DNA of 64,000 nt from Thermoflavifilum thermophilum (GTDB lineage Bacteria > Bacteroidota > Bacteroidia > Chitinophagales > Chitinophagaceae): positions 2,662,540 to 2,726,539 of the forward strand of contig NZ_FPCJ01000001.1 in assembly GCF_900116565.1 (NCBI RefSeq), in the 5' to 3' direction. The notes beneath the pieces are model-generated. The model was given only the letters and a program-made list of their open reading frames with translations, did not search any database and had not been told where the DNA came from. Shown one piece after another: positions 27,374 through 35,733 of the stretch. The stretch's first letter is position 1. Each line of letters starts with the position of its first letter. Position numbers and translations under genes: made by a program.

Positions 27374-27456
27374 GCAGTTTTATTTTTTTTCTTTTTTTTG
27401 ATTTCCCTATGCTCAATGGCCGGCGAGCAAGATTACAGTTTATGTTTTCATCTTAA
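27374..27456 (+). repeat. Repeated upstream element, copy 1
   Basis: First of four similar plus-strand elements: a T-rich tract, then GATTTCCCTATGCTC, the hairpin arms TGCTC/GAGCA (27410-27429), and a conserved tail ending in CTTAAA. It ends 12 nt before the ATG of the broken precursor. It is the most diverged copy and lost a T in the terminal CTTTAA. Confidence 0.75.
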
Positions 27457-27468
27457 AATTCAATCCTT

Positions 27469-27613
27469 ATGGAAACAAATGCTCAATCTCTCATCAGCAA
27501 GCTATCCATCCAGCCGCTTCAACCAGACGATCAGGGAAGACTAACAGGTGGAGCTTAGTGAAGCTTTAAATAAGTATTCTATTCCTAATTCTACTGATAA
27601 TCGGTTTAAATAG
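27469..27613 (+). pseudogene. Frameshifted double-glycine precursor peptide
   Basis: The frame from ATG 27469 encodes a leader almost identical to that at 31409 (SIQPLQPDDQGRLTGG) and then hits TAG at 27556 just after the GG pair. An extra base in GGTGGAG, compared with GGTGGG in the intact gene, explains it: in the next frame the sequence continues LSEALNKYSIPNSTD and stops at 27611, aligning with the FSAALANSSNLAQNTD of the intact core. This frame has no Cys. It stands before barrel gene 1 as the intact precursor stands before barrel gene 2. Confidence 0.75.
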
Positions 27614-27655
27614 AACTTGAAAATATCTTATTATTTTAGTTCAGCCATTTATTTT

Positions 27656-30070
27656 ATGAATAACCGTACTATTTGCTATTTGATTATTTTGATACAGTTT
27701 ATTTTTCACCCTTTTGTAAAAGCCCAACTAAAAGAATATAGGATTTATGTTTACGATTCATCTCATGCCCCTATTCCAGGAGTAGCTGTTTCATTAGTTG
27801 ATTCCACCCAGACTCAATGGGCTATTACGGATTCATCTGGTTTGGCTCAGTTTCCTGCACCCCTCTGTGTAACTTGTAGGGTAAGATGTAGTATGTTAGG
27901 TTATCATGAATTAGATTCCGTAATTGACTTTTCTCGTACCAGTCAAGCTAACATTGTATTAACTAAAAATACCAGGCAGCTGCAAACAGTGGAAATCAAA
28001 TCCATGCGACCCGTAATTACTTCTTCGCATGAGAAAATAATAGTAAACTGGTCATCTTTATCGTCTATGATCAAGGGTGAAACTGTATGGGATTTGCTCA
28101 AACAATCGCCTCTTGTTGAAGTGGATCATAATGAACAAATTAACATATTGCACAGGCATGTTGTAATCTACATAAACGGGAAAAAAGAAATGATGTCTGC
28201 ATCAGCACTTATTAATTTTCTGAAAAATATACCTGCAAGTAAGATTTTACAATTTGAAATTATTCCCATACCCACGTCTGCTTATGATGTTGGTCCGGGT
28301 GATGCTGTTGTGAATATCGTTATCAAGAAAGATTTAGCAGACCATCTGGAGGGACAAGCTAATTTTTGGGCCACACAAAATAGTTATTTTAATCCCACAG
28401 GCAACATCCAGTTCACAGGTAAAATTGGTAAATTATCTTTTATACAAACAAATTATGGAGGTCTTAGCGGAAGTCGATCTTTGTTTACGGAACAATATTC
28501 CGAAAATTTATCAGGATATCAAATGAATGATTCGGTGCTTAGAGCATGGAGAGATATGAAATACCTGGGCACAGATTGGTACTTGAATGGTGATTTGGAT
28601 TCTGTACAGAACTTATCACTTCATTTTTCTTATGAACATGATTGGGTGCATCCTTTCAATCCTGAATATTATTCGTTCAGTTATTTCAGCAATTATACCG
28701 TCGGATCAAGCCCTGATTCAACAGGAAAAACGACGGAGGATACTTACGACAAAAATGATAATATGTGTTACGCTTTCCAGTATTTAGTTTCTCTTTTGAA
28801 GAATAAGCTAAAATTAAATATTGATGCTGGACAAATACATTACTATGATTACACGGATCAATACACTTTAAATAAAACAATGTACCAAAACAAGACAGAC
28901 ACACCCCTACATATTTTGCAGAGCATCAATCAAAAAGTCCACAATACGAGTGCTTTTTTGAGGTTTCAGTATACCTTATCTACACATTTTACTCTTTCTG
29001 CAGGTATGAGTACTTATTTCACAAAAAACTTTTCTGATGTTAACTGGTATAAATACCAAACTAATCAATTTGTATATGATTCATCACAAAGCTACACATA
29101 TCAATATTCAGAAAATACATATTCTCCTTTTTTGAATATAGATGGAGAAATAGGAAAAATTTTTACGATTACAATTGGCGCTAAATATCAGATTGCACGA
29201 ATCTCTGGCAAGCAAAATCAATATTCAATCTTAGATAGGAATACTAATGACCTATTTCCTACTCTTATTCTAAACTTTGGTAAAAATCAGGATCATCAAT
29301 TCACTTATAGCATCACTTCATCTGTAAATTGGCCAGATTTTTGGGAACTAAGCCCATTGCGTTATTATTCTTCAGCCAATAATTTTATCGATAATAATCC
29401 TCATTTGAGTTCTTCTCAAGACCTCAATCAAACACTCCGATATACTTTGCGTCAACGTCATCAATTTGTACTTAGCTATGATAATAATAAATATGGATGG
29501 GGTCAATATGTTTACTTTTTGCCCAATCATAACATTAATCTCACCAGAGTAAATTTTGCTTACACAAGAAGCGCAGGGCTTTATTACATATCTCAATTTG
29601 CTTTTTTTGATAATCATGTACAGGTCAACCCAGCTATGGGAATAGAATATAATGCTACTAAGGGACAGGATACGGTTTTGGCTGATTACGCTCGATTCAA
29701 TGGTGTGGCTCAATGCCACATGTTTTTCATGCTTAACGAAAAGAAAAGTTGGACTGCGGGGCTTAATCTTGCTTATCGTTCCCGATCATTATCTGGAATT
29801 TATGAATTAAAAGGCCTCTTTTCATGTGACATGAGTTTAGCTAAATCATATAAAAATTGGAACATCAGGTTGGCCATATATGATCCATTTAAGTTATATA
29901 GTTTACACACACAAGTATTGACACCCCTACCTTACAATATGAAATTAACCGGTAATTATGACTCTCGGTATGTTTCGTTGCATATTACATACACATTCTG
30001 GAACCATCAGATTCGGGTTGAGAAGAAATCATCTATACTTGACGATATCCAGAATCGCTTAGGACATTGA
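27656..30070 (+). CDS. Outer-membrane barrel protein 1 with carboxypeptidase-like domain
   Basis: About 804 residues from ATG 27656, giving a clean signal peptide ending in FVKAQ. A carboxypeptidase regulatory-like domain follows (PIPGVAVSLVDSTQTQWAITD), with an unusual CVTCRVRC cluster, then a plug-like segment (KGETVWDLLKQSPLV, PASKILQFEIIPIPTSAYDV) and a long beta-strand-rich barrel. This is the outer-membrane beta-barrel family related to TonB-dependent receptors, without a clear TonB box. Two paralogues lie in the same locus. I infer a role in moving or sensing the locus peptide at the outer membrane. Confidence 0.75.
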   Translation: MNNRTICYLIILIQFIFHPFVKAQLKEYRIYVYDSSHAPIPGVAVSLVDSTQTQWAITDSSGLAQFPAPLCVTCRVRCSMLGYHELDSVIDFSRTSQANIVLTKNTRQLQTVEIKSMRPVITSSHEKIIVNWSSLSSMIKGETVWDLLKQSPLVEVDHNEQINILHRHVVIYINGKKEMMSASALINFLKNIPASKILQFEIIPIPTSAYDVGPGDAVVNIVIKKDLADHLEGQANFWATQNSYFNPTGNIQFTGKIGKLSFIQTNYGGLSGSRSLFTEQYSENLSGYQMNDSVLRAWRDMKYLGTDWYLNGDLDSVQNLSLHFSYEHDWVHPFNPEYYSFSYFSNYTVGSSPDSTGKTTEDTYDKNDNMCYAFQYLVSLLKNKLKLNIDAGQIHYYDYTDQYTLNKTMYQNKTDTPLHILQSINQKVHNTSAFLRFQYTLSTHFTLSAGMSTYFTKNFSDVNWYKYQTNQFVYDSSQSYTYQYSENTYSPFLNIDGEIGKIFTITIGAKYQIARISGKQNQYSILDRNTNDLFPTLILNFGKNQDHQFTYSITSSVNWPDFWELSPLRYYSSANNFIDNNPHLSSSQDLNQTLRYTLRQRHQFVLSYDNNKYGWGQYVYFLPNHNINLTRVNFAYTRSAGLYYISQFAFFDNHVQVNPAMGIEYNATKGQDTVLADYARFNGVAQCHMFFMLNEKKSWTAGLNLAYRSRSLSGIYELKGLFSCDMSLAKSYKNWNIRLAIYDPFKLYSLHTQVLTPLPYNMKLTGNYDSRYVSLHITYTFWNHQIRVEKKSSILDDIQNRLGH

Positions 30071-30226
30071 ATAAGAAGGTGAGCGATGGCAATTCTTTGC
30101 ATAATAATTACGCATAGTTAAATCCGTTAATTTTGGTTATTTTCATACCCATAATTTTTGATAGGATGTAATTAAAAAATAATTTTATTTTAAGTTATCA
30201 AATTTTTAAACAATCGTGAAATCTTT

Positions 30227-30306
30227 CTTGGAAGTTTCATTTTTTTTAGATTTGCTATTGCTCAATGGCCAGCGAGCAAGGTTACAATTTATGGTTTAAT
30301 CTTAAA
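30227..30306 (+). repeat. Repeated upstream element, copy 2
   Basis: TCTTGGAAGTTTCAT, a T tract, GATTTGCTA, then perfect 6-bp hairpin arms TTGCTC/GAGCAA (30258-30263 and 30274-30279) and the tail ending in CTTAAA. It ends 10 nt before the lipoprotein ATG. Confidence 0.85.
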
Positions 30307-30316
30307 TCCTATCTTT

Positions 30317-31237
30317 ATGATGACTTCTTCTTTTTCTGGGGTATTTTCCTCACGATTGCCGATTATTATCTTGTACATTACCATTCAACTTGTTTTTACA
30401 TCGTGCCATAAAGAGTCTCCCTTACCAGTTTTAAACAAGGTTGTATACACGGCCACACAGGATTATGTGATGGATAATGGCCTGATGGTACCCAAAGGAT
30501 CGAAAACCTGGATAGAAGAAAATACTTTGCACATTCGATTCCCTGACACATATCGATTCATTGATTGGGGTACTTATGCAGACAAGAATGGTCAGTTGAG
30601 CAAGAAAGTTGTTGAATTACAGGAAGTGAGTGTAAACTGCAAATGTGAATCCGGGTCCGGATGTTCGCCCGTTACCAATGGTACATATAGCGGTTGTGTA
30701 ACAAAAAATAACAGCTGTACTAAGTGTGAGATGACAACCAATGCAACAATTAATGGAATAAAATGGACTTTGTACGTTCGAAAAGGAGACGTAATAAATT
30801 TATCAGCACAACCGGCTCTCACTTCCTATGATCCGCACGATTTAACCTCTCCACCAGCCTATGATGCCATGTTTGAATCCGACACGGTACGTAGTCTGCT
30901 AACTGCATTTTTGAAGGAATATGTATCGCCCATAGATGCAGCGATTTTGAAAAATACGGATATCAATCATTTACCTTTCAATTTTTACATCATACCGGTT
31001 GAATTTTTGGGCCATATCATCTATGTTCCTATGAATGCTGAGAATCCAGCTCTTCGCGATGACCTCCTCGTTTATTTGTTTCAGACGGGTGGAATATATT
31101 ATCCGAGAGAAGAAAATTATACTTGCTCATGTGCGGCTGGTGGATCGGGATGCAACTTGCATCATTTATGGTATCCAGGAATAGGCTCAATTTATTATTG
31201 TGATGCTCAGGATTGTACAGATTGCACATTAAAGTAA
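30317..31237 (+). CDS. Lipoprotein with two six-cysteine modules
   Basis: 306 residues. The signal segment ends in LVFTSC (likely lipid Cys30). The mature part has two cysteine modules of similar design: C-K-C-x5-C-x10-C-x6-C-x2-C (about residues 107-135) and C-S-C-x6-C-x15-C-x4-C-x2-C at the C-terminus. The middle contains VRSLLTAFLKEYVSP and a beta-rich stretch. No family recognised. It has its own copy of the repeated upstream element, so it is probably coregulated with the precursors. Immunity or binding of the peptide is a hypothesis only. Confidence 0.65.
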   Translation: MMTSSFSGVFSSRLPIIILYITIQLVFTSCHKESPLPVLNKVVYTATQDYVMDNGLMVPKGSKTWIEENTLHIRFPDTYRFIDWGTYADKNGQLSKKVVELQEVSVNCKCESGSGCSPVTNGTYSGCVTKNNSCTKCEMTTNATINGIKWTLYVRKGDVINLSAQPALTSYDPHDLTSPPAYDAMFESDTVRSLLTAFLKEYVSPIDAAILKNTDINHLPFNFYIIPVEFLGHIIYVPMNAENPALRDDLLVYLFQTGGIYYPREENYTCSCAAGGSGCNLHHLWYPGIGSIYYCDAQDCTDCTLK

Positions 31238-31317
31238 ACAGGTAAAGTCAGCCCATTGATGGATAAAAGAAGGAAAAATGCAAAAGGTGATTTTTAGTTA
31301 AAGGTGATTTTTTTTCT

Positions 31318-31397
31318 TCTTGGAAGTTTTATTTTTTTGATTTGTTATTGCTCAATGGCCGGCGAGCAAGATCAAAATTTATGGTTTCATCTTTAAA
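31318..31397 (+). repeat. Repeated upstream element, copy 3
   Basis: Nearly the same as copy 2: TCTTGGAAGTTTTAT, T tract, TTGCTC/GAGCAA arms around AATGGCCGGC, and a tail ending in CTTTAAA. It ends 11 nt before the precursor A ATG. Confidence 0.85.
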
Positions 31398-31408
31398 ATT
31401 CAATCATT

Positions 31409-31612
31409 ATGGAAACAAATTCAAAATCTCTCATCAGCCAGCTATCTATCCAGCCGCTCCAACAAGACGATCAGGGAAGACTAACAGGTGGGTTTAGTGC
31501 TGCACTTGCAAATTCGTCAAATTTAGCTCAAAACACAGATGATTCTTCCGGGAGCAACTTTTGCGTAAATATCAAATGTAATGTTGTAGCTGGATGTGGT
31601 GCTAAGCAATAG
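31409..31612 (+). CDS. Precursor peptide A (double-glycine leader, three-Cys core)
   Basis: 67 residues. The leader (residues 1-28) ends in QPLQQDDQGRLTGG, with Leu at -12 and -4, Asp at -8 and GG at -2/-1, the C39-peptidase consensus. The predicted core of 39 residues starts FSAALANSS and has three cysteines near its end in FCVNIKCNVVAGCGAKQ (C-x4-C-x5-C). The same leader recurs at 27469 and 40465. The Cys are candidate sites for thioether formation by the radical SAM enzyme or for disulfides; which one is not known. Confidence 0.8.
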   Translation: METNSKSLISQLSIQPLQQDDQGRLTGGFSAALANSSNLAQNTDDSSGSNFCVNIKCNVVAGCGAKQ

Positions 31613-31658
31613 CAACCCAATAAGCTATTATTCATTACTTTTTTAGGCATAGTTAGAA

Positions 31659-31680
31659 GAGGTGGGCATATGCCCACCTC
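31659..31680 (+). terminator. Perfect hairpin between precursor A and barrel gene 2
   Basis: Two 11-nt arms (GAGGTGGGCAT and its complement) form an uninterrupted palindrome 47 nt after the precursor stop. No T run follows, so it is more likely an attenuator, mRNA-stabilising 3' end or protein site than a strong intrinsic terminator. It would let the short precursor mRNA exceed the barrel mRNA. Confidence 0.55.
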
Positions 31681-31709
31681 GTAAATCTTTCTCACCCTAA
31701 ATTAGACAT

Positions 31710-34163
31710 ATGGATAATAGGATAAATACTAATTTATTTCTCAATATTAGATGGATATTAATTTTTAAGAGTGTTTTTCTTATATCCACAATACTATTAT
31801 TTTCATATTTCTTTTCTTATGCTCAGAAGGTACATGCAGCATTTACAATTCAAGTATTAGATTCATCTTTACATCCAATACCTGGAATTTTTGTGCAGAT
31901 TAATGATTCAGCAAGGGCACAATGGAATTTCAGTGATTCTTCTGGTATTGTCGAATTTGATGACCCAAATTGTACATATTGTCATTTGCAGCTAAGAGGT
32001 ATTGGATATGTAAATGTTGATACATTTGTTCAGTATCGACCCATGTATGCGATTAAATTTATACTCGCGCCAGCTTTGCATGCACTAAAAGGAGTTGAAA
32101 TACAATCTCAACGTCCCAGAATTATTTCAAAAAATGAAAAAATAATTTTTAATTGGAATCAATTATCTGAATTCAAAAAAGGAGAAACAATCTGGGATTT
32201 GCTTGGTATGACACCATTAGTTCATACAATTAATAATAAATTAAAGGTACTTGATAATGAAAATGTTGTGATATTTATAAACGGAAAAAGGCAAATTTTT
32301 TCAAACGAGGAATTAATAAATTATTTAAAAAGTATGCCAGCAGATAGAATAGTACAATTTGAAATTATACCCATTCCCCCTGCTAATTATCATGTAGAAG
32401 CAGGACAATCCGTTATCAATATAGTACTAAAAAAAGAATTAAAAGATTATCTAGGTGGTAATATCAGCATGTCAGCATTGCAAAATAGTTACTTTAATCC
32501 TGCTGCAATTATCCATATAGATGGAAAAGCAGGCAAATTTTCATTTTCTAATACTGAATATATCAGCAATTCAGGAGAGAGGGATAGGTTTACTAAGAAT
32601 TATGATGAATTGCAAACAGGGTACCAATTCTTAGATACGTACGTTAAAAATAGAAATAGATGGCGAATTATGGGATCTTATTTGTATGCAAATTACGATA
32701 TTGATACACAGCAATCATTATCAACAGTATTTTTCTTTGATAATTTGCGTTCACATCCCACTAAACCTGAAGTTGGGGATGCTTTGTATTTTAGTAATAG
32801 CTCATCCACTTTGACAGATTCAGTAGGTACGACTTATTCCATCCTAAATGAAGACAGCAAAGATGTTGGCTATACGTTTGATTATACATTGAATAAAAAT
32901 AAATTAAAGATTAATGCGGAAATAGGGCAAATTTATTACAATGACATAAATCAGCAAATGACAAGAATAGAATCAAGAAACGAAAATAAACATGATACAT
33001 TATTTAACTTTATACAAAGAATAAATCAGTCTATTAAAAATACGAATTTCTATTTTAAAATTGATTATACCCTGGCAAAAAATATTATTTTATCTTCAGG
33101 AATTAATGGATATTTAACGAATAATGATTCTCAAGTAAACTGGGAAAATTTTGATGTTTCAGATTATGTTATTGATAGTAGCTTGAGTAATAAATACCTT
33201 TATGTAGAAAATAATTTTTATCCTTTTATAAATTTTTCATCAGAGATCTTTCATAAGTTAACAATTAATGCTGGGGTTAAATATGAGATTGCAAATAATA
33301 ATGGAAAATTGAATAACTATTATATTTTTAAAAGAAATAAGTCTACTCTAATTCCCACATTTATATTTAGCTATCAGATTAATTCTAATGATCAAATAGT
33401 TTATAGTTATGCATCTTCGAAAATATGGCCTTCATTCTGGCAACTTAATCCTATTAGATGGTACCAATCAGCAAATGACTTTGTTGAGGAAAATCCATAT
33501 TTAGAGTCCGCTCAGCAAAATGAACACATGTTACGATACGCTTTTCATCAAAAACATCAATTCATATTAGACTATAAGATTATAAAAAATGATTATGGTC
33601 AATATTATATTTTTGGACCAAATCATAGTATTACTACTACCAGGGTAAATTTTGATTATACAAAGAATTTTAATTTTAATTATGTAACTACTTTATCTTT
33701 TTTACATCAACATGTTATGTTGAACCCTGAAGTAGCTTTTAATTATAATCAGATAAAAGGAAAGGATACAATTTATGCTGATTATCATAAGATCAGTGCG
33801 ATGGTTCAACTTAATGCACAAATAATATTATCAGAATCTAAAAATTGGGATTGCACTATTAATGGTGCATACTACTCTCCTTCTCTATCAGGGATATATG
33901 AAAACGATGGGCTGGCAAGTATAAGTATGGAGATTAAAAAGAGCATTAAAAAATGGAATTTTGGATTACTTGTCCAAGATCCATTTAAAATGGGTACTAT
34001 ACGTAGTAAGGTGCTAACGAATCAACCCGTTGATATGCATGTCAGTATTTATGCTGATAATTTTTTCGTCAGGTTTCGAGCGGTGCTCAACTTTTGGAAA
34101 AATATCCAAATTTCAGAAAGAAGCATGCAGAACCAATCTATTTTAGAACGTTTAGGACACTGA
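31710..34163 (+). CDS. Outer-membrane barrel protein 2 with carboxypeptidase-like domain
   Basis: 817 residues with a signal peptide ending in FFSYAQ. The carboxypeptidase-like domain (DSSLHPIPGIFVQINDSARA) contains a DPNCTYCHLQL cysteine pair at the place of the CVTCRVRC cluster in paralogue 1. The plug-like part (KGETIWDLLGMTPLV, PADRIVQFEIIPIPPANYHV) and a barrel follow, ending ILERLGH like NRLGH in paralogue 1. It is visibly the most AT-rich gene in the window. It follows precursor A and the 31659 hairpin. Confidence 0.75.
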   Translation: MDNRINTNLFLNIRWILIFKSVFLISTILLFSYFFSYAQKVHAAFTIQVLDSSLHPIPGIFVQINDSARAQWNFSDSSGIVEFDDPNCTYCHLQLRGIGYVNVDTFVQYRPMYAIKFILAPALHALKGVEIQSQRPRIISKNEKIIFNWNQLSEFKKGETIWDLLGMTPLVHTINNKLKVLDNENVVIFINGKRQIFSNEELINYLKSMPADRIVQFEIIPIPPANYHVEAGQSVINIVLKKELKDYLGGNISMSALQNSYFNPAAIIHIDGKAGKFSFSNTEYISNSGERDRFTKNYDELQTGYQFLDTYVKNRNRWRIMGSYLYANYDIDTQQSLSTVFFFDNLRSHPTKPEVGDALYFSNSSSTLTDSVGTTYSILNEDSKDVGYTFDYTLNKNKLKINAEIGQIYYNDINQQMTRIESRNENKHDTLFNFIQRINQSIKNTNFYFKIDYTLAKNIILSSGINGYLTNNDSQVNWENFDVSDYVIDSSLSNKYLYVENNFYPFINFSSEIFHKLTINAGVKYEIANNNGKLNNYYIFKRNKSTLIPTFIFSYQINSNDQIVYSYASSKIWPSFWQLNPIRWYQSANDFVEENPYLESAQQNEHMLRYAFHQKHQFILDYKIIKNDYGQYYIFGPNHSITTTRVNFDYTKNFNFNYVTTLSFLHQHVMLNPEVAFNYNQIKGKDTIYADYHKISAMVQLNAQIILSESKNWDCTINGAYYSPSLSGIYENDGLASISMEIKKSIKKWNFGLLVQDPFKMGTIRSKVLTNQPVDMHVSIYADNFFVRFRAVLNFWKNIQISERSMQNQSILERLGH

Positions 34164-34300
34164 TGTTTAGTTACTTTATCATCTAATTATTATTGTCAAT
34201 TTTTCGATGGTATAGGGCCTACTGCTAATGCTATGTAGATGGATTAGCTGTTTAGAAATTAAGATAGAAAATTATAGTTATTTTTTGTTAATGAGTTTTT

Positions 34301-34383
34301 TTACTTTGAACTTTCATTTTTTTTTGATTTGCTATTGCTCAATGGCCAGCGAGCAAGATTACAATTTATGGTTTCATCTTTAA
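34301..34383 (+). repeat. Repeated upstream element, copy 4
   Basis: TTACTTTGAACTTTCAT, T tract, GATTTGCTA, TTGCTC/GAGCAA hairpin arms around AATGGCCAGC and a tail ending in CTTTAA. It ends 12 nt before the maturase ATG. Confidence 0.85.
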
Positions 34384-34395
34384 TATCTTTTTACG

Positions 34396-35733
34396 ATGCC
34401 CTACCAATATAGCCAGTTTAATTCCTTGTTGCCCTATCAGCAACACTACGCGCTGTACAACAGCTTCACCCAGAAAGTCATTTTCCTGGAACCTTTTTTA
34501 AAAGATTTACTACAGGCTGCCATTCATGAAGGGGTGGATCAACTGCAACAGTTTCATCCCCCATTGTATCAGTATCTCATCCAGGAAGAGTTTCTGGTAC
34601 CAGAAGGCACCGACGAGGTGGAGAAAGTAAAGCAGCTGGTGCGTCAGGTGGATGAAGATGAAAGTATTTTTTTGCTCACGATTAATCCCACGCTTAACTG
34701 CAATTTCAAATGCTGGTATTGCTATGAAACCCATCTGAAACAATCGCGCCTCACACCAGAAAGCATCGATAAAATCAATAAGCTGATCAGTCGTATTGCC
34801 GTACGCCCGAAATTGAAAGAGTTCAATCTGTCGTTTTTCGGCGGTGAGCCGCTGTTGTATTTCCACAAGCAGGTGGTACCCATTATCGAGCATTTTTACC
34901 AGACCTGTGAAAGAGAAAGTAAACGTTATGGCATCAGCTTTACAACCAACGGTTATTTAATTGACGATGATTTCATTCGCTTTTTTGACGAACGGCACCT
35001 GCGCTGCAGCCTGCAAATCACGCTCGATGGCCATCGCCAGCATCATGATACCGTGCGTTTTGTACATGCGCAAAAAGGTTCTTATGATCAGATTGTGCAA
35101 AACATTCATTTGCTTGTGCAAAATGGCTTCTTTGTGCGCGTGCGTATCAACTACACTGCTAAAAACTTAGCCGAATGTTATCGCATTGCCGACGATTTGT
35201 GTGATATAGATCGGTCGCTTACCGATGCATACATGTTGGTGGATTTTCATCGCGTATGGCAGGATCAAGAAGGTGATTTGTTTGATTTGCTGAACCAAGT
35301 TTTGCAATATTTTCGTGCCAGGGGGTTGAAAGTAGAAAATCGCTACTCGCCCAACAATGTATGGCATTCCTGCTATGCAGACAAACGAAACAGCGCGGTG
35401 GTGAATTATGATGGCAATGTATTCAAGTGCACGGCACGCGATTTTGCGAAGGTGCATCGGGAAGGATATGTGAATGAAGAAGGCGAATTGGTGTGGGAAA
35501 ACAATTCGTTGGAACGTCGCATGCAGGCGAAGTTTCAGAATCCCCCCTGTTTGAAATGTCGCCTGTTGCCCTTGTGTAATGGGGGTTGTTCGCAGCATGC
35601 GCTGGAAGCCCTCGAGGAAGGCAAGCCATATTGTGTATATGGTGGTGATGAACACGAAAAAGATCGTGTGATATTGCAAAAGATTCAGGAAATCGCAGAA
35701 GCTCATGCTTTGGCGCAAACGCAAACGGTTTAA
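34396..35733 (+). CDS. Radical SAM/SPASM peptide maturase
   Basis: 445 residues. The N-terminal ~95 residues are helical. The radical SAM cluster motif is C102-N-F-K-C106-W-Y-C109, followed by FFGGEPLLY. The C-terminal SPASM domain is complete: C326-x18-C345 with the GX4C element (GNVFKC), then C385-x2-C388-x5-C394-x3-C398 and C413, able to hold two auxiliary 4Fe-4S clusters. Such enzymes install thioether or carbon links in ribosomal peptides, or mature sulfatases; the neighbouring Cys-rich precursors and C39 exporter favour the peptide role. Its last 29 nt overlap the exporter gene. Confidence 0.88.
   Translation: MPYQYSQFNSLLPYQQHYALYNSFTQKVIFLEPFLKDLLQAAIHEGVDQLQQFHPPLYQYLIQEEFLVPEGTDEVEKVKQLVRQVDEDESIFLLTINPTLNCNFKCWYCYETHLKQSRLTPESIDKINKLISRIAVRPKLKEFNLSFFGGEPLLYFHKQVVPIIEHFYQTCERESKRYGISFTTNGYLIDDDFIRFFDERHLRCSLQITLDGHRQHHDTVRFVHAQKGSYDQIVQNIHLLVQNGFFVRVRINYTAKNLAECYRIADDLCDIDRSLTDAYMLVDFHRVWQDQEGDLFDLLNQVLQYFRARGLKVENRYSPNNVWHSCYADKRNSAVVNYDGNVFKCTARDFAKVHREGYVNEEGELVWENNSLERRMQAKFQNPPCLKCRLLPLCNGGCSQHALEALEEGKPYCVYGGDEHEKDRVILQKIQEIAEAHALAQTQTV

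Noticed and set aside
27335-27544. A 69-codon ORF across the first repeat and precursor leader
   Set aside because: It reads the T tract and leader in the wrong frame; the leader frame at 27469 is the one shared with the intact precursor.
27417-34383. A 13-codon ORF (MASEQDYNLWFHL-like) inside the repeated elements as a leader peptide
   Set aside because: It is closed by a stop only in copies 3 and 4; in copies 1 and 2 a lost T opens the frame, so the DNA/RNA element rather than the frame is conserved.
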